A DNA stretch of 64,000 bases from Liquidambar formosana (GCA_039720395.1 JBBPBK010000041.1:124001-188000), one strand, 5' to 3'; shown: positions 36,507 to 46,894, numbered from the stretch's first letter. Numbers and translations are program-made. The notes: a model not told the origin generated them from the sequence alone.

Positions 36507-37283
36507 TTAGAGAGAGTTCGTCCCCGAACTCTGCGGGTTGGCTTCACAGAAGTATTGATGTCGACCACTCCAACTGAATAAATACTTTGAGAACTTTTTT
36601 TGTTTCAATTGCCTCCAAAATTTATTTTCCCAAAATTTCATAACAAAAAAAATTTTCTCTTCACCCTTCATCTCATTCAAAATTTTCAGTAGTAGAGGAT
36701 TAACAATAGAACAAATATTTTCAATTCCAAAAAAATCATAACGCTTCAGTTCTTCAACGACAAAAACTTCATCCTCTTGAAAATCACTAAATAGTTTAAC
36801 ACGACAACAAAAATCACTACGTGAACAATTTTTATTACGTGTCTCACAGCTTATAGCCTCCTTTTGCTCTTCCAAATTTTCAATAATATTTGGCTTAATA
36901 TCATCATCATAATATTCATCAAAAATAGGCGGAGAATTAAAATCCACTACTTTTTCAGCTTCAGCATTGTGAAAGTTATTTAAAGAAAATTTTTCCATGA
37001 CTTCAAAATTCTTACCTTCTTCAACTTCATTCAAATCTTCATTCTCTACAACAATATCCTCAACACAAACATCCTCAACTAAAACATCCTCAACACTCTC
37101 TTTGTCCATAGAATGCGGAGATGGAGGTCGATGACTACGACACCGCTCAAGACAATAACTCTTGAATAGGGCACGTACCTCATCTTTGATTTCTTGTTTA
37201 ATTCGGGCCATGTCCTCGCGATAATACACGTCTTCCAGATTGGTTTCACGGCCTCTGGCACGTCTTCCTCCTCGTCTTGGCAT
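36507..37283 (-). CDS. Gag-like or unknown protein of the non-autonomous LTR element
   Basis: 258 aa from ATG 37283. Begins MPRRGGRRARGRETNLEDVY, a basic N-terminus like that of some plant retrotransposon Gag proteins, followed by an acidic Glu/Val-rich middle (VEDVLVEDVCVEDIVVE) and no recognisable gag core, zinc knuckle or catalytic domain. It is the only open frame of the element. Its role is unknown; it may be a decayed or specialised Gag. Confidence 0.55.
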   Translation of the reverse strand: MPRRGGRRARGRETNLEDVYYREDMARIKQEIKDEVRALFKSYCLERCRSHRPPSPHSMDKESVEDVLVEDVCVEDIVVENEDLNEVEEGKNFEVMEKFSLNNFHNAEAEKVVDFNSPPIFDEYYDDDIKPNIIENLEEQKEAISCETRNKNCSRSDFCCRVKLFSDFQEDEVFVVEELKRYDFFGIENICSIVNPLLLKILNEMKGEEKIFFVMKFWENKFWRQLKQKKFSKYLFSWSGRHQYFCEANPQSSGTNSL

Positions 37284-37316
37284 GACGGCAAGAACGAACT
37301 GGACTCTGATACCAAC

Positions 37317-37838
37317 TGATGCAGCGGAAAATACGTGGTCAAGACTAGCTCACCAAAAAACAAACAAGCTTCCACCAATCTGTTGATTGTCGCAAGAACA
37401 ATGCCAGATAGTAGGCAACCACAATCAATATTCTCTCAAGAACACGAAAGTAGGAAAATAAAGGAGAACTCTCTCTCTCAATATTATTAATCAAATAATC
37501 AACTTAACACCATTTGCCATAAGGCTTACATCCCTTTATATAGAAAACTAATAAGAAAAATCTAGTTCTATTAGAACAAGACAACCTAGTTCTACCAGAA
37601 CAAGAAAATCTAATTTTACTAGAACAAGTAAGAAGAAAAACCTAGTTCTACTAGAACAAGACAACCTAGTTCTACTAGAACAAGAAAATATCAAATTACG
37701 TAGGAAACAAATTAAATTAAAAGCAATAATTAAATAATAATAATAAAGACTCCTAAAATATCTAAATAAATTATAATCCCGATTCAGCAGCAAGACGTCC
37801 AACAGCTCGTGGTGTATATGCCGATGCAATCTGCATCA
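37317..37838 (-). repeat. 5' LTR of the non-autonomous element
   Basis: 522 bp, TGATGCAGCGG...CTGCATCA. Carries about five copies of a roughly 25-bp unit containing the inverted repeat GTTCTA-C-TAGAAC. Confidence 0.9.
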
Positions 37839-37843
37839 GAAAT

Positions 37844-37946
37844 ATACCACATCCCACATCGATTAAATATCAAGTTAAACATGTCTTCATATACCTGTTT
37901 GGGCCCTCCACTTATAAGCTTGGGCTTTTAAGTTGGAAACTTAACA
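37844..37946 (+). repeat. TRIM-like element, right LTR (distal part)
   Basis: Matches 34429-34537 nearly base for base (ATACCACATCCCACATCG to GGAAACTTAAC). Its first nine bases (TGTTGGAAA) are stranded at 34644-34652 by the nested hAT-like and LTR insertions. Confidence 0.8.
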
Positions 37947-37951
37947 ACAAG

Positions 37952-38590
37952 TACTCTCCAAACCACCAAAGCTGCACTCATCGATGTTGAGAAAAGACAA
38001 GTGACAGAGGAAGTGGTGAAACTTTGGTTAGAAAAGCTCAGAGACGTATCCTACGACATGGAGGACGTGTTGGATGATTGGAGCACTGCAATTGTCAAGT
38101 TGCAAATTGAGGGAGTCGAAAATAGCACCATTCCTACAAAGAAGGTAAGCTCCTACATCCCCACCCCCTGCTTTTGTTTCAGTTGAGTTGTCCTCTGTCG
38201 TGACATTGCTGTAAAAATGAAAGAATTAAATGAAAGAGTCAATGTGATTGCGTCTGAGAAAGAGAGGTACAATTTCAAATCAGTTACAAACATTGAAGAA
38301 CCTGAGAGACAAAGAACTACCTCTTCTATTGATGTATCGGAGGTATGCGGTCGTGATAAGGATAAGAAAACTATAGTAAGTAAGTTGGTGTGTGAGAGTA
38401 ATCTAGAAGAAGGCGGCCTCCATATCATCTCTATAGTTGGGATGGGTGGAATTGGCAAGACAACTCTCGCCCAGCTTTTATCCCATGCACCACATGTTCG
38501 ATCACCCCACCTTTTTTTGGTTCTTGAAAAGAAGTTTCCCAAAATAAGGCAATCATCCTATGCAACTAACCCTTTTCTTCCGAAATTTTA
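37952..38590 (+). pseudogene. R3 CNL, coiled-coil remainder and NB-ARC up to the P-loop; LRR deleted
   Basis: Continues from the codon cut at 31730: TLQTTKAALIDVEKRQ, VTEEVVKLWLEKL, YDMEDVLDDWS, then SYIPTPCFCFS and a TGA (38184-38186) inside the CC-NB linker. The same frame resumes with RDIAVKMKELNERV and reaches GMGGIGKTTLAQL (about 38438-38476). After that the sequence joins what in R1/R2 is 3'-flank DNA (GAAGTTTCCCAAAATAAGGC matches the 2950 region), so the rest of NB-ARC and all LRRs have been deleted. R3 keeps the PCFCF linker that R2 lacks, so it is the more ancestral form there. Confidence 0.88.
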
Positions 38591-39639
38591 GTAATGATTA
38601 GAACTTTGTATTGATAACAAGATTAACTTTTGTATTTCTTAGGAAAACAACTTAAAAGTTTCAAATTGATTGGTCTACTTTACAACTTTGCAGACAGAAA
38701 GGAAAATGTTATCAGAGAGGATTTTTGCTCCAAACGGGTGAGTCATTTTTCCTCAAAGTTGCATCAAAATGTGCCTCTAGTGGCTGAACTATAATCTATC
38801 TTTCTTGCAAAGCTTTGCTCATATATATATTTAGAAAATTTCTTTTCTATGCTCAAAACTAGCTCATGTGTTCTCTTTTGGCCTAATAGATTAAGCAGAG
38901 GTAACCAGGCACTGTGTTCCATCAAGAGAAGCACAACTCATGCTGGAGGAAATGGTAGTGCAAGTAATTCAACATTCTGCTATCAGTAGATATGGCACAT
39001 GGAGTAGGCTTTATCATCAATTCAATTATATGTAATAAGGCGAGAATTTTACATTTTTCCTGATGAATCAATGTCAAGTGGTGTTGCATAACAAGAGTAT
39101 AGGCAACTGGCCAAGAGCAGTTTGTGTCATCTCTTGTATGTATTTTCTGTAATTTAAGTATGAAGTAGTTGTTTAAAGGGACAATCTGTCATGAATTTTT
39201 ATTTTTTCAGTTGTAAAGGGACATGTATTTGGTTTTAAAGGAATGTAAATTTGTTTCTCTTATTGAGTTCATCTACCATGACACTAACTTCTACTTGGTT
39301 CCTTTTCAATACTAATCTATTTAGCTTTGTTTGCTTATCTCTCTAAAAAATGTTATGCGATGTTGACCTCGGAATACTGGGTCTCTGTTTTAAAATTTTC
39401 ACATGAGCTCTGTTCCTAGGGAAATCATTTTTTGACTGAATTTTCTTTCTGAATGAATGCAGCAGCTCACTCATTTTCTTTCTGAAAATGTCATAAGACT
39501 TGCAATGTGTCACATTATCCATCATTAACAACAGATAAAGTAAGTTCTAACATTTTCCTATGACATGAAGAACAGCTTGTCAACTTCTCCAATTGTAATT
39601 AGGAGGTGCTTGGTCAGACATCAAGTCCAACAATCTGTC
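38591..39639 (+). other. 3' flank of R3, diverged copy of the R1/R2 3' flank
   Basis: Same order of blocks as 2950-3950 (probable 3'-UTR exon at about 38693-38737, here with a GT donor). No gene. Confidence 0.55.
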
Positions 39640-39935
39640 CAAAAGGAATCAAGAGATTAAGCTCACTTGGACGCTAGGTTCATTGTAAACGGTGTGATAA
39701 TAGGGAAGCATTTAAGGGGGGAGATCTGAAAATTTTGAACTACCTGCGACACCATCTTGCAGAACATGAGTTGGGAAATGTGGCAGATGTTGCCAAAGCT
39801 GAGAAAGCAGAATTGGAGAACAAGAAACACCTCCTTACTTCGGATATTATGTTCTTTCCAGTGTGAACGAAGAGAAAAATTAATGATGAAATTGAAGCCT
39901 TGCAACCACATCCAAACTATAGAATTTTAAGCAAG
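39640..39935 (+). pseudogene. CNL LRR remnant
   Basis: Diverged, frame-broken copy of the R1 segment around 1545-1850: blocks matching AFKLGDLENLNNLRGRL, ANM-EENEARKAELKSK and KKHLVGLCLEF can be followed at the DNA level (GAGAAAGCAGAATTGGAGAAC). It ends just before the shared RLK 3' region. Confidence 0.75.
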
Positions 39936-40037
39936 GCACTAAATTATAGTGAATGAAATTCATTAAAAAGTGGATGTCAATAGTACTTCAGTTAGTGGAG
40001 ATAGAGTGAATAACTTGCCTTGCCTTGATATATGTAT

Positions 40038-41099
40038 TCATTGGGAAAACTCATCAGCAGAATCAGTTTCCTCATTCACTGTATCGGCACTTTCCTGCAG
40101 CTGCAGTGCAAACTTAAGTCCTTCCACCACATCCCCCATCATGGGTCTTTCAATTCCATTATCTCGGCGGCAGCTCTGGGCAATGGCCACAAATTCCTTC
40201 AAGCGAACCGGTGTGATTTTCCCAGTCAGGTAAGGATCAATGATCTCATCAATGGTCGCATTCCCATATTTTTTAGCCCAAATAGATAGATACATTTCAT
40301 CCTCATTAAGCTTTCGATTGACTGCACTCCTAGCACATAGCACCTCCAACAACACCACACCAAATGAATATACGTCAGATTTCTCTGTCAATTCCTCAAG
40401 CCTCATATATTCCGGATCCAAATACCCCCATGTACCCATAAGCGACGAACTCATGGGCGTATTGGGCATGCCAAGCGGACCCATCAAGGACAACCCGAAA
40501 TCTGAAATCTTAGCCACCCATCGCCACCCATCCCTCGTCCAACAATATGTCGGTGCTCTTCACGTCTCTATGAATGATAGTCTGCTTTCGGCCCGTGTGA
40601 AGATAGTGTAATCCTTTCGCTGCATCTATGCATATCTCAAGCCTCTGCTTCCAAGGTAGTCCACCATTCTGTGTGTTATAGAGAAGACGATGGAATAGAT
40701 TCCCATTGATCATGTAATCATATACGAGGATCCTCTCATTTTTTTCGTTGCAGTAGCCAATCGGAGAGAATAGATGAGGGTGACGGAGCTGAGAGAGTAA
40801 CTCGATCTCATTCTTGAACTCACTGGCTCCGTCGTGGGACCCTGGGGTCAACCTCTTCATCGCAACCATTGTGTTGCCCCCGTCGATACGACCTCTGTAC
40901 ATGCTACCGAAACCGCCTTTGCCAATGAAAGAGTCGCTGTGGAAGTTGTTGGTGGCTTTTTGGATCTCCGCGAGTGAAAAGCGACGACAGGATTGATGGG
41001 GCGAAGATGAAGGTTTGTGCTTGAGGAATTGGGTTTTTATGGATCCAAACACCATGATAGTCCACAGCAAGAGACGCCGCGCTGCTTCGTCTTCATCAT
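40038..41099 (-). pseudogene. RLK-D: FERONIA-like kinase pseudogene
   Basis: Start ATG 41099 ([20 protein letters not shown]) is followed by TAA where RLK-A has Tyr, and a one-base deletion follows a few codons later. From about 41015 the frame is open: [29 protein letters not shown]. Near 40511-40535 a 10-bp tandem duplication (GATGGGTGGC) breaks the frame just before KISDFGLSLMG; the rest is open to the stop at 40038. Catalytic residues Lys, HRD and DFG are all preserved. Three independent lesions make it a real pseudogene and not a sequencing artefact. It is closest to RLK-A. Confidence 0.88.
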
Positions 41100-41759
41100 G
41101 CGATTTTGCAGTCCCAGTGTTTGTGTAATTTGCCTTGGATTCTTAATACTTGGACTTCCTATTTCTAAAACAGGGGAGATAGAGAGAGACGTGTGAGGGG
41201 TATCCTGCACATATTTGGGGGTGGTAGTGAGAAGTTGAGAACGCCTTACTGCCTGCAGGTTACGGCAAGGCGTGGAATTTATTCAAACAATGGAGTTCAA
41301 ATCAAATCTTGAATCGTGAACATTAGAAAATTGGATAAGTGATGTTGAAATGTTTGACTCTATCTTAACTCAGTAATGGCGCTTTTGGACATCTAATGGC
41401 TCTGTTGGGTTTTAATTAGATAGAATTTGAAAGAAACGTTATCAAAAAAGAATTTGAAACAAATAAATTATCTCTCAAATAAGAAAAATGCAACCTACGA
41501 CTCCGACTCTAGGGTAACATAGATGGTAGCACACTTGATAAAGGATCAAGGCTCAAGGTCTTGAGTTACCCAACTGAGAATATTTTCTTCTGGAAATTGG
41601 AAACAAGCAGCAAAGCGCTCATTTAACCTTAAGATGATCCTTGCTGTTCACAGATAATAGTTCTAAAATTTTCGCACAACATGAAGAGAAGCATGTCAAT
41701 GATCTCCAACATTTGTAGTTCTATAAGAATGTCAAGCTATAAATTATGATTTTCCCTGA
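41100..41759. other. RLK-D 5' flank and spacer
   Basis: No gene. Resembles the RLK-A 5' flank (shared leader around 41100-41250) and includes a block at 41480-41590 similar to 6300-6480. Confidence 0.5.
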
Positions 41760-42690
41760 GCAGTGAGCTATGCTTCTCATATTGGTCAAGTATACTTTGA
41801 AAACTTAGCAATATGCCCATTCTTTGAAGATTCTGAAAATGATGATGATGATCGCATTCATAAATGAATTCAAGATAAAATGACCTATCTAAAGACTCAG
41901 ATTAATTTCTTATGGAGAATGAATGAATTATTTTAGAGGATGATGGTGACAAAGAAGTCGGTATGAACTCAATCATATAGAGAAGCCCATCATTCAACCT
42001 TAATCCTCAGTGGGCAGGCCCTATCTCTTGTCTCCATTTAGAATTTAAGTGGAAAAAAAATAATAAAAAAAAATAGTAACAGCAACTTCTTGTTTCTGTG
42101 CCAAGAATTCACGTTTCAAATTGATATAAGGCTACCAGACATTTTTCAACATCTAAAGTGTTCTATGGCATTAAATTTGAGTGAGAATTCCATTGAAGAA
42201 CTCATGATCGAGGGAGGTAGAGAAATTGATAAATCGGAGATACCTTCATTTATCTCAAAAATTGTTTAGAAAATTGCAAGAAATGTTTTGTGATACCTTA
42301 CTGGGTGTGAGTATCTTGAAAAACTACATTAAGGAATTGGAAAATTAATTCACTTGAAACACCTTGATCTTGTTCAGAGATGTCAAGTCCAAGAATCTGT
42401 CCAAAAGGAATCAGGAGATTAAGCTCATTTGGATGCTAGGTTCATTGTAAATGGTGGTGATAATAGTAAAGCATTAAGCTGGGAGATCTGAAAATTTTGA
42501 ACTACCTTCAAGGCCATCTTGCAGTACTTGAGTTGGGAAATATAGCAGATGTTGCCAAACCTGAGAAAGCAGAATGGGAGAACAAGAAACACCTCCTTAG
42601 TTTGGATTTTATGTTCTTTCCAGTGTGAGCAGAGAAAAATTAACGATGAAATTGAAGCCTTGCAAACAGAAATTTTAAGCATTAGTCACA
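41760..42690 (+). pseudogene. CNL remnant (NB-ARC tail and LRR)
   Basis: Recognisable but broken pieces: GQVYFENLAICPFFEDSEND (about 41795-41850), a degenerate MHD region, LRR starts around 42150-42330, and the KLGDLENLN-like block at 42470-42620. It has many stops. Third member of the remnant family at 4170 and 16970. Confidence 0.72.
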
Positions 42691-42784
42691 ACATGATATA
42701 GTGAACGAAATTCATTAGAAAGTTGATGTCAATAGTACTTCAGTTATTGGAGCTATAGTGAATAGCATCCCTTGATGGATGTAT

Positions 42785-43255
42785 TCACTGTGAAAACTCA
42801 TCACCAGAATCAGTTTCCTCATTCGCTGCATTGGCGCTTTCGTGCAGCTGCAGTGCAAACTCAAGGCCTTCCACCACATCACCCATCATGGGTCTTTCAA
42901 TTCCACTATCACGTCGGCAGCTCTGTGCGATGGCCACAAATTCCTCCAAACAAACAGGTGCGTTTTTCCCCATCAGACGAGGATCAATGATCTGGTCAAG
43001 CGTCCCATTCTGAATATATTTTTGAGCCCAGGGGATTAGAAGGATTTTATCCTTGTCACGCTGACTATCGTATACTGTCCTCCCACACAATAGCTCAAGC
43101 AACAGCACACCAAACGTATACACGTCCGATTTCTCTGTCAGTTCGCCCAGCCTTACATATTCTGGATCCGCATAACCGTATGTACCCAATACAAGGGTAC
43201 TCACAGTCGTATTGGGCATGCCGGACGGACCCAACAAGCAAAGTGGGACGAACAA
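42785..43255 (-). pseudogene. RLK-E: C-lobe fragment of a FERONIA-like kinase
   Basis: Only the part from LLGPSGMPN through the activation-loop end (GTYGYADPEY, where paralogues read GYLDPEY), TEKSDVYTFGVLL, and the tail SGDEFSQ remains. Gly loop, catalytic Lys, HRD and DFG are missing. Upstream of 43255 the sequence is unrelated, so the N-lobe was replaced or lost by a break near codon 10 of the open frame. Confidence 0.85.
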
Positions 43256-43574
43256 AGTAAGACATTTCTACAATCAAGAAAAAGAGATTAAGTCGGCCAC
43301 TTACTAAGCACAGTCCAATAGTACCAGTACTCAGGATGAACTCGCAGGTTTGTCCAAATCAATACACATCAAGTTTAACTTAAAGAGATTAGTTAAGTGA
43401 CAGGCTGGGCATGGAAAAGTGTCTCAGGAAGCGTACCTATGTTTTGCCTGGTGTGACTCGTTAATTAACCAACATCTGTGAGACCGGCAGGGGACTACAT
43501 CCATCCGTGGAATTAGCATTATCCCAAAAGGATGGGGATGGAGAAACCCACACTAACCACTAACCAGACACACA
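43256..43574. other. Unassigned sequence between RLK-E and RLK-F
   Basis: No homology to the other kinase flanks is visible. It fills the position where the RLK-E N-lobe would be, so it may be an insertion or the product of a rearrangement. Confidence 0.4.
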
Positions 43575-44705
43575 TCAAGTTTGGCTTGAGACTGCATCTG
43601 TGCGAGCAGAGGTGATGATGGACTCCCCGAACGACATTCCACGATAGATGTATTCATTGTGGGGCTCATCATCACCAGAATCGTTTTCCTCATTTGTAGC
43701 GTCTGCGCTCTCCTGCAGCTGCAGTGCAAATTCAAGGCCTTCCACCACATCGCCCATCATGGGTCTTTCAATTCCAGTTAGCCGTATGCAGCTCTTGGCG
43801 ATGGTTACAAATTCTTTCAAACAAACGGGTGCGATTTTCCCCATCAAATAAGGATCAATGATCTGATCAACGGTCCCATTCCCAATCAATTGTTCAGTCC
43901 ACTCGGTAAGACTAACTTCTTCTTCGGGAACCGTCCGATCAATTGCTGGCCGAGCACACAATACCTCAAACAACACCACACCAAATGAATACACGTCAGA
44001 TTTCTCCGTCAGTATCCTACGTCTAAAATATTCCGGATCCAAGTACCCAAATGTACCCACAACGTTATCGCTCACATCCGTGTTGGGCATGCCGGACGGA
44101 CCCATCAACGACAACCCAGAATCCGAAATCTTAGCCACCCATTTGTCGTCCAACAATATGTTGTTGCTCTTCACGTCTCTGTGAATGATTGTCTGCTTGC
44201 CACCTGTATGAAGAAAATGCAATCCTTTAGCTGCACCTATGCATATCTCAAGCCTCTGCTTCCATGGTAGTGGATCATTGTCTGTTCCGTGGAGATGTTC
44301 CCATAGATTCCCATTGCTCATGTAATCATATACAAGGATCATCTCACATTTATCGTTGCAGTAGCCAATCAAAGACACTAGATGAGGGTGACGGAGCCGT
44401 GAGAGCAAGTCAATCTCAGCCACGAACTCCTCGAATCCCTGAGCACTCGCAGGATTACTCCTCTTGATGGCAACAATCATGTCACAATCATCGATACAGC
44501 CTTTGTATACTTTGCCAAAGCCACCTATGCCGACTACGGAAGCTTCGGCGAAGTTGTTGGTGGCTTTTCGGATTTCCTTGAGTGAAAAGCGGCGACAGGA
44601 TACTTCGGGCCAAAATGAAGCATTTGTTCTCGAGGAATTGGCTTCGTACGGATCCCACCACCGTGATAGTCCACAGAAAGAACCGCAGCCCTTGGTCTTC
44701 CTCAT
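43575..44705 (-). CDS. RLK-F: FERONIA-like cytoplasmic kinase, intact frame, DFG changed to DSG
   Basis: 376 aa from ATG 44705. N-terminus MRKTKGCGSFCGLSRWWDP; no signal peptide, ectodomain or membrane segment. Gly loop GIGGFGKVYKG (59-69), VAIK with Lys81, HRDVKSNN (175-182), then KISDSGLSLMG: the DFG Phe196 is Ser (codon TCT). Activation-loop end GTFGYLDPEY, tail with acidic SGDDE and IYRGMSFGESIIT. The DFG Phe positions the regulatory spine, so activity may be reduced; the Mg-binding Asp is kept, so it is less certainly dead than RLK-A. It lies at the end of module 3 and shares the C-terminal tail with RLK-B. Confidence 0.9.
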   Translation of the reverse strand: MRKTKGCGSFCGLSRWWDPYEANSSRTNASFWPEVSCRRFSLKEIRKATNNFAEASVVGIGGFGKVYKGCIDDCDMIVAIKRSNPASAQGFEEFVAEIDLLSRLRHPHLVSLIGYCNDKCEMILVYDYMSNGNLWEHLHGTDNDPLPWKQRLEICIGAAKGLHFLHTGGKQTIIHRDVKSNNILLDDKWVAKISDSGLSLMGPSGMPNTDVSDNVVGTFGYLDPEYFRRRILTEKSDVYSFGVVLFEVLCARPAIDRTVPEEEVSLTEWTEQLIGNGTVDQIIDPYLMGKIAPVCLKEFVTIAKSCIRLTGIERPMMGDVVEGLEFALQLQESADATNEENDSGDDEPHNEYIYRGMSFGESIITSARTDAVSSQT

Positions 44706-46038
44706 TCGCCCGCAAAAATAAGTATGTATCTAGGTTTGCGGGTGTGCGGTTAGGCAGTGCCACTGCTCTGCAGAAGTTTTAAGCTCTGAGCGTAGCGAGT
44801 CCTCCTTAGCTACAGTCTCGATGGTTACATCTCTTCGGATACAACAATGAATCGTTTAACACAAAATGAAGGCTGCACATGTAATCCTACTAAGATATCA
44901 ATTAAATTGCAATTTGAATGCGGATCTTCTCCTAGTTTTTAATGTAGGAAAAAATAAGACGGTTCTGTTCGGTTCGGTCGGACTGGAGAGAATTTTTCAG
45001 GCCGAAACGACATTGTCGGTTTTGGGATTTTGGCAACGAAGCCGGCCGTTATATTCCAAAAACCGAGTGGTTCGGTTGCAATCGGTTCGGTCGCGGGCTT
45101 CGGTTGATCAAGTATTTGGATCAATTCAAAAAAAACTAAATCTGATTTTTCTCGAGAAAATTTCAAAGAAAAAAATCCTATGAACTTTCTCAAGAATTCT
45201 AGGCAACCACCACCACCACCACCACCACCACCACCCAAAAAAAAAAAAAAAATCACCTCAAGGATAAAAGTTCTAGAGAAACTTTCTCGGACACAAAAAA
45301 TATCTCGTCTTCCTTGGTAACTTTCTCGGCAACCAAACAAGAAAAAACAATCTATATATATATATATATTAACTCACCTCTAAAATCTGAAACAGAGGGT
45401 TGGCTAAGCTTCGCGTGAGGGAGGAGGGCACAACTGTGCAGTACTGCTGTTGACCAAAGCTTCGTGTGAAGGTGGGGAAGGAAAGTTTCAGAGAGAGAGA
45501 AGGGATGAGCAGAGGGACAGAGGGGAAAGTGTTTCTGGTTTTGGTTAGAAAAGAGTGAGAAAGAAGGGGGTAGGTTGGAGAAGCATTCACCAGACGTCTT
45601 CCTTACCTATTCCCCTATCCCCAAGAAGAATTACTGCAACAGAGGCGAATTTTTTGGTAATTTCCCCAAAAACAAACCACCTAAAACGTCATCGAATCAA
45701 TTTTATATTGAAATTACAGCTTTAAAAGTTTGACTGTGGACTTTGTCACCCAGCCGGCCTGCCCAAAATAAATAAATAAATTCGACTTTGTCAATCCATG
45801 ACGGTCGGAGAGACTTTTTGTTTTCTTTTTTTGTTTTTTTTTTGGTAAAATGGAAGAAGTTTGACTTCTTTGTTCATAATCCCTTGAAAAGTATTAAATT
45901 GTAGTATCCATTCTAGAAGTTTACACATTTAACAATTGGGTTTTCTTAATAGGGAAATGCTAGCGTCAGCCGTGAAATTGGATATTCGCGCATTGGTTGG
46001 TTGGTGCATGCGTGACATGTTTTGTGGGATTTACATGC
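44706..46038. other. RLK-F 5' flank and spacer, partly paralogous to 9300-9900
   Basis: No gene. Contains a GGTTCGGTCGG-rich stretch (44950-45110), a (CCA)n tract (about 45205-45236) followed by an A-run to about 45251, a short TA repeat (45352-45370), and from about 45660 the duplicated spacer shared with 9305 onward, which is cut by the Gypsy insertion at 46043. Confidence 0.65.
45205..45251. repeat. (CCA)n microsatellite plus poly(A)
   Basis: About ten CCA units followed directly by an A-run of about 15. Confidence 0.95.
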
Positions 46039-46189
46039 GCGTGTGTAGACACCCCATTTTGCACTCGATGAGTTGGATTGGAAACGCCCTATGATAAGGT
46101 TAGTTCATATACTTTGATAAACTTTGGAATTCGCCTATATGAGTCAAAAGAATTGCAGCTAAGAAATATAGTGAATTCACAAAGTTCAC

Positions 46190-46239
46190 TGCGTACGCAT
46201 AATGTAGGTGCGTACGCATGGATTTGTGGTGCGTACGCA
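46190..46239. repeat. Palindrome cluster A (LTR U3): 3 x TGCGTACGCA
   Basis: Copies at 46190, 46209 and 46230 (steps 19 and 21). The duplicate in the 3' LTR is at 60336, 60356 and 60377 (steps 20 and 21). Lies about 140 bp upstream of the LTR TATA box. Confidence 0.97.
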
Positions 46240-46377
46240 GTTTATGCTTCCAGAACCTTTTTTTTCGGGCCACTTGCCCTCCAGATCAGAACTCTTTCAA
46301 GGAACGTGTTGTAACATGCTTAGGAGGACCTAGATTTCGGGAAAAACAGCAGAGACCCCTAATCCTACTTCCTATGC

Positions 46378-46386
46378 CTATATATA
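46378..46386 (+). promoter_or_regulatory. Putative TATA box of the LTR promoter
   Basis: TATATATAA, about 335 bp into the LTR and about 140 bp downstream of palindrome cluster A. The same sequence is in the 3' LTR at about 60524. Confidence 0.6.
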
Positions 46387-46894
46387 ACCCACTAGACACC
46401 TAAAGGGGGGGGACTGGAAAATCAGAGAGAGAAGGAAAGCTATAGAACAAAAAGAGAGAGAAGGAAGAGAGGAACAGAGAGAGAGTGTAGGAGGCTGCAA
46501 TTCTGGAGGTTCAAGAAGGAGTAGTCCTTAAAGGAATCAGAGTGGAGAACCCTGAGGGTAAGATCTGTATTCTGTATGTATAATTTACCTATTAAGCATG
46601 AAAATTCATATTCAATAAAGTAATGTGCTGCCATGAATGCCATGATAACTGCATGATATTGATTGCATGTCATCACATAGTGGACTCTTTCCATAAGAGA
46701 ACCTAGGACTTTATGCATATTTCTGTATAAGCATCATGCAATAGACTAGGGTTTAATTATATGATGATTTTGCTGGTATGAAAATCTCCTGTGTTACCAT
46801 AAAGGCGGTTTCAGACTTAATCTGCAAAAACGGACATATATGACTTCTGACTGCATACAGTGAGTTTCGAGAGATGACATAAATCGCCAATAGG

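Larger units (their letters stand above)
35783..37838 (-). mobile_element. Non-autonomous LTR retrotransposon (TR-GAG/LARD-like), TSD GAAAT
   Basis: LTRs 35783-36280 and 37317-37838 flank about 1 kb. GAAAT is duplicated at 35778-35782 and 37839-37843. A tRNA-Met-type PBS (TTGGTATCAGAG on the minus strand) is just inside the right LTR, so the element reads right to left; a purine tract (ACAGGGGAGAA) abuts the left LTR. Only one open frame exists and there is no pol. It is nested in the right LTR of the TRIM-like element. Confidence 0.9.
31731..37946. mobile_element. Nested transposon complex splitting R3
   Basis: ACAAG occurs at both junctions (31726-31730 and 37947-37951) and removing the insert restores the CNL reading. 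Inside, from left: a deleted Copia element on the minus strand, a TRIM-like short LTR element, a hAT-like element and a non-autonomous LTR element. The left end (TAACAGAG) and right end (TTAACA) come from different element types, so an internal rearrangement must have occurred; its exact history is unresolved. Confidence 0.8.

Noticed and set aside
45369..45590. Small minus-strand frame upstream of the Gypsy element
   Set aside because: No homology recognised and no conserved counterpart in the paralogous spacer.
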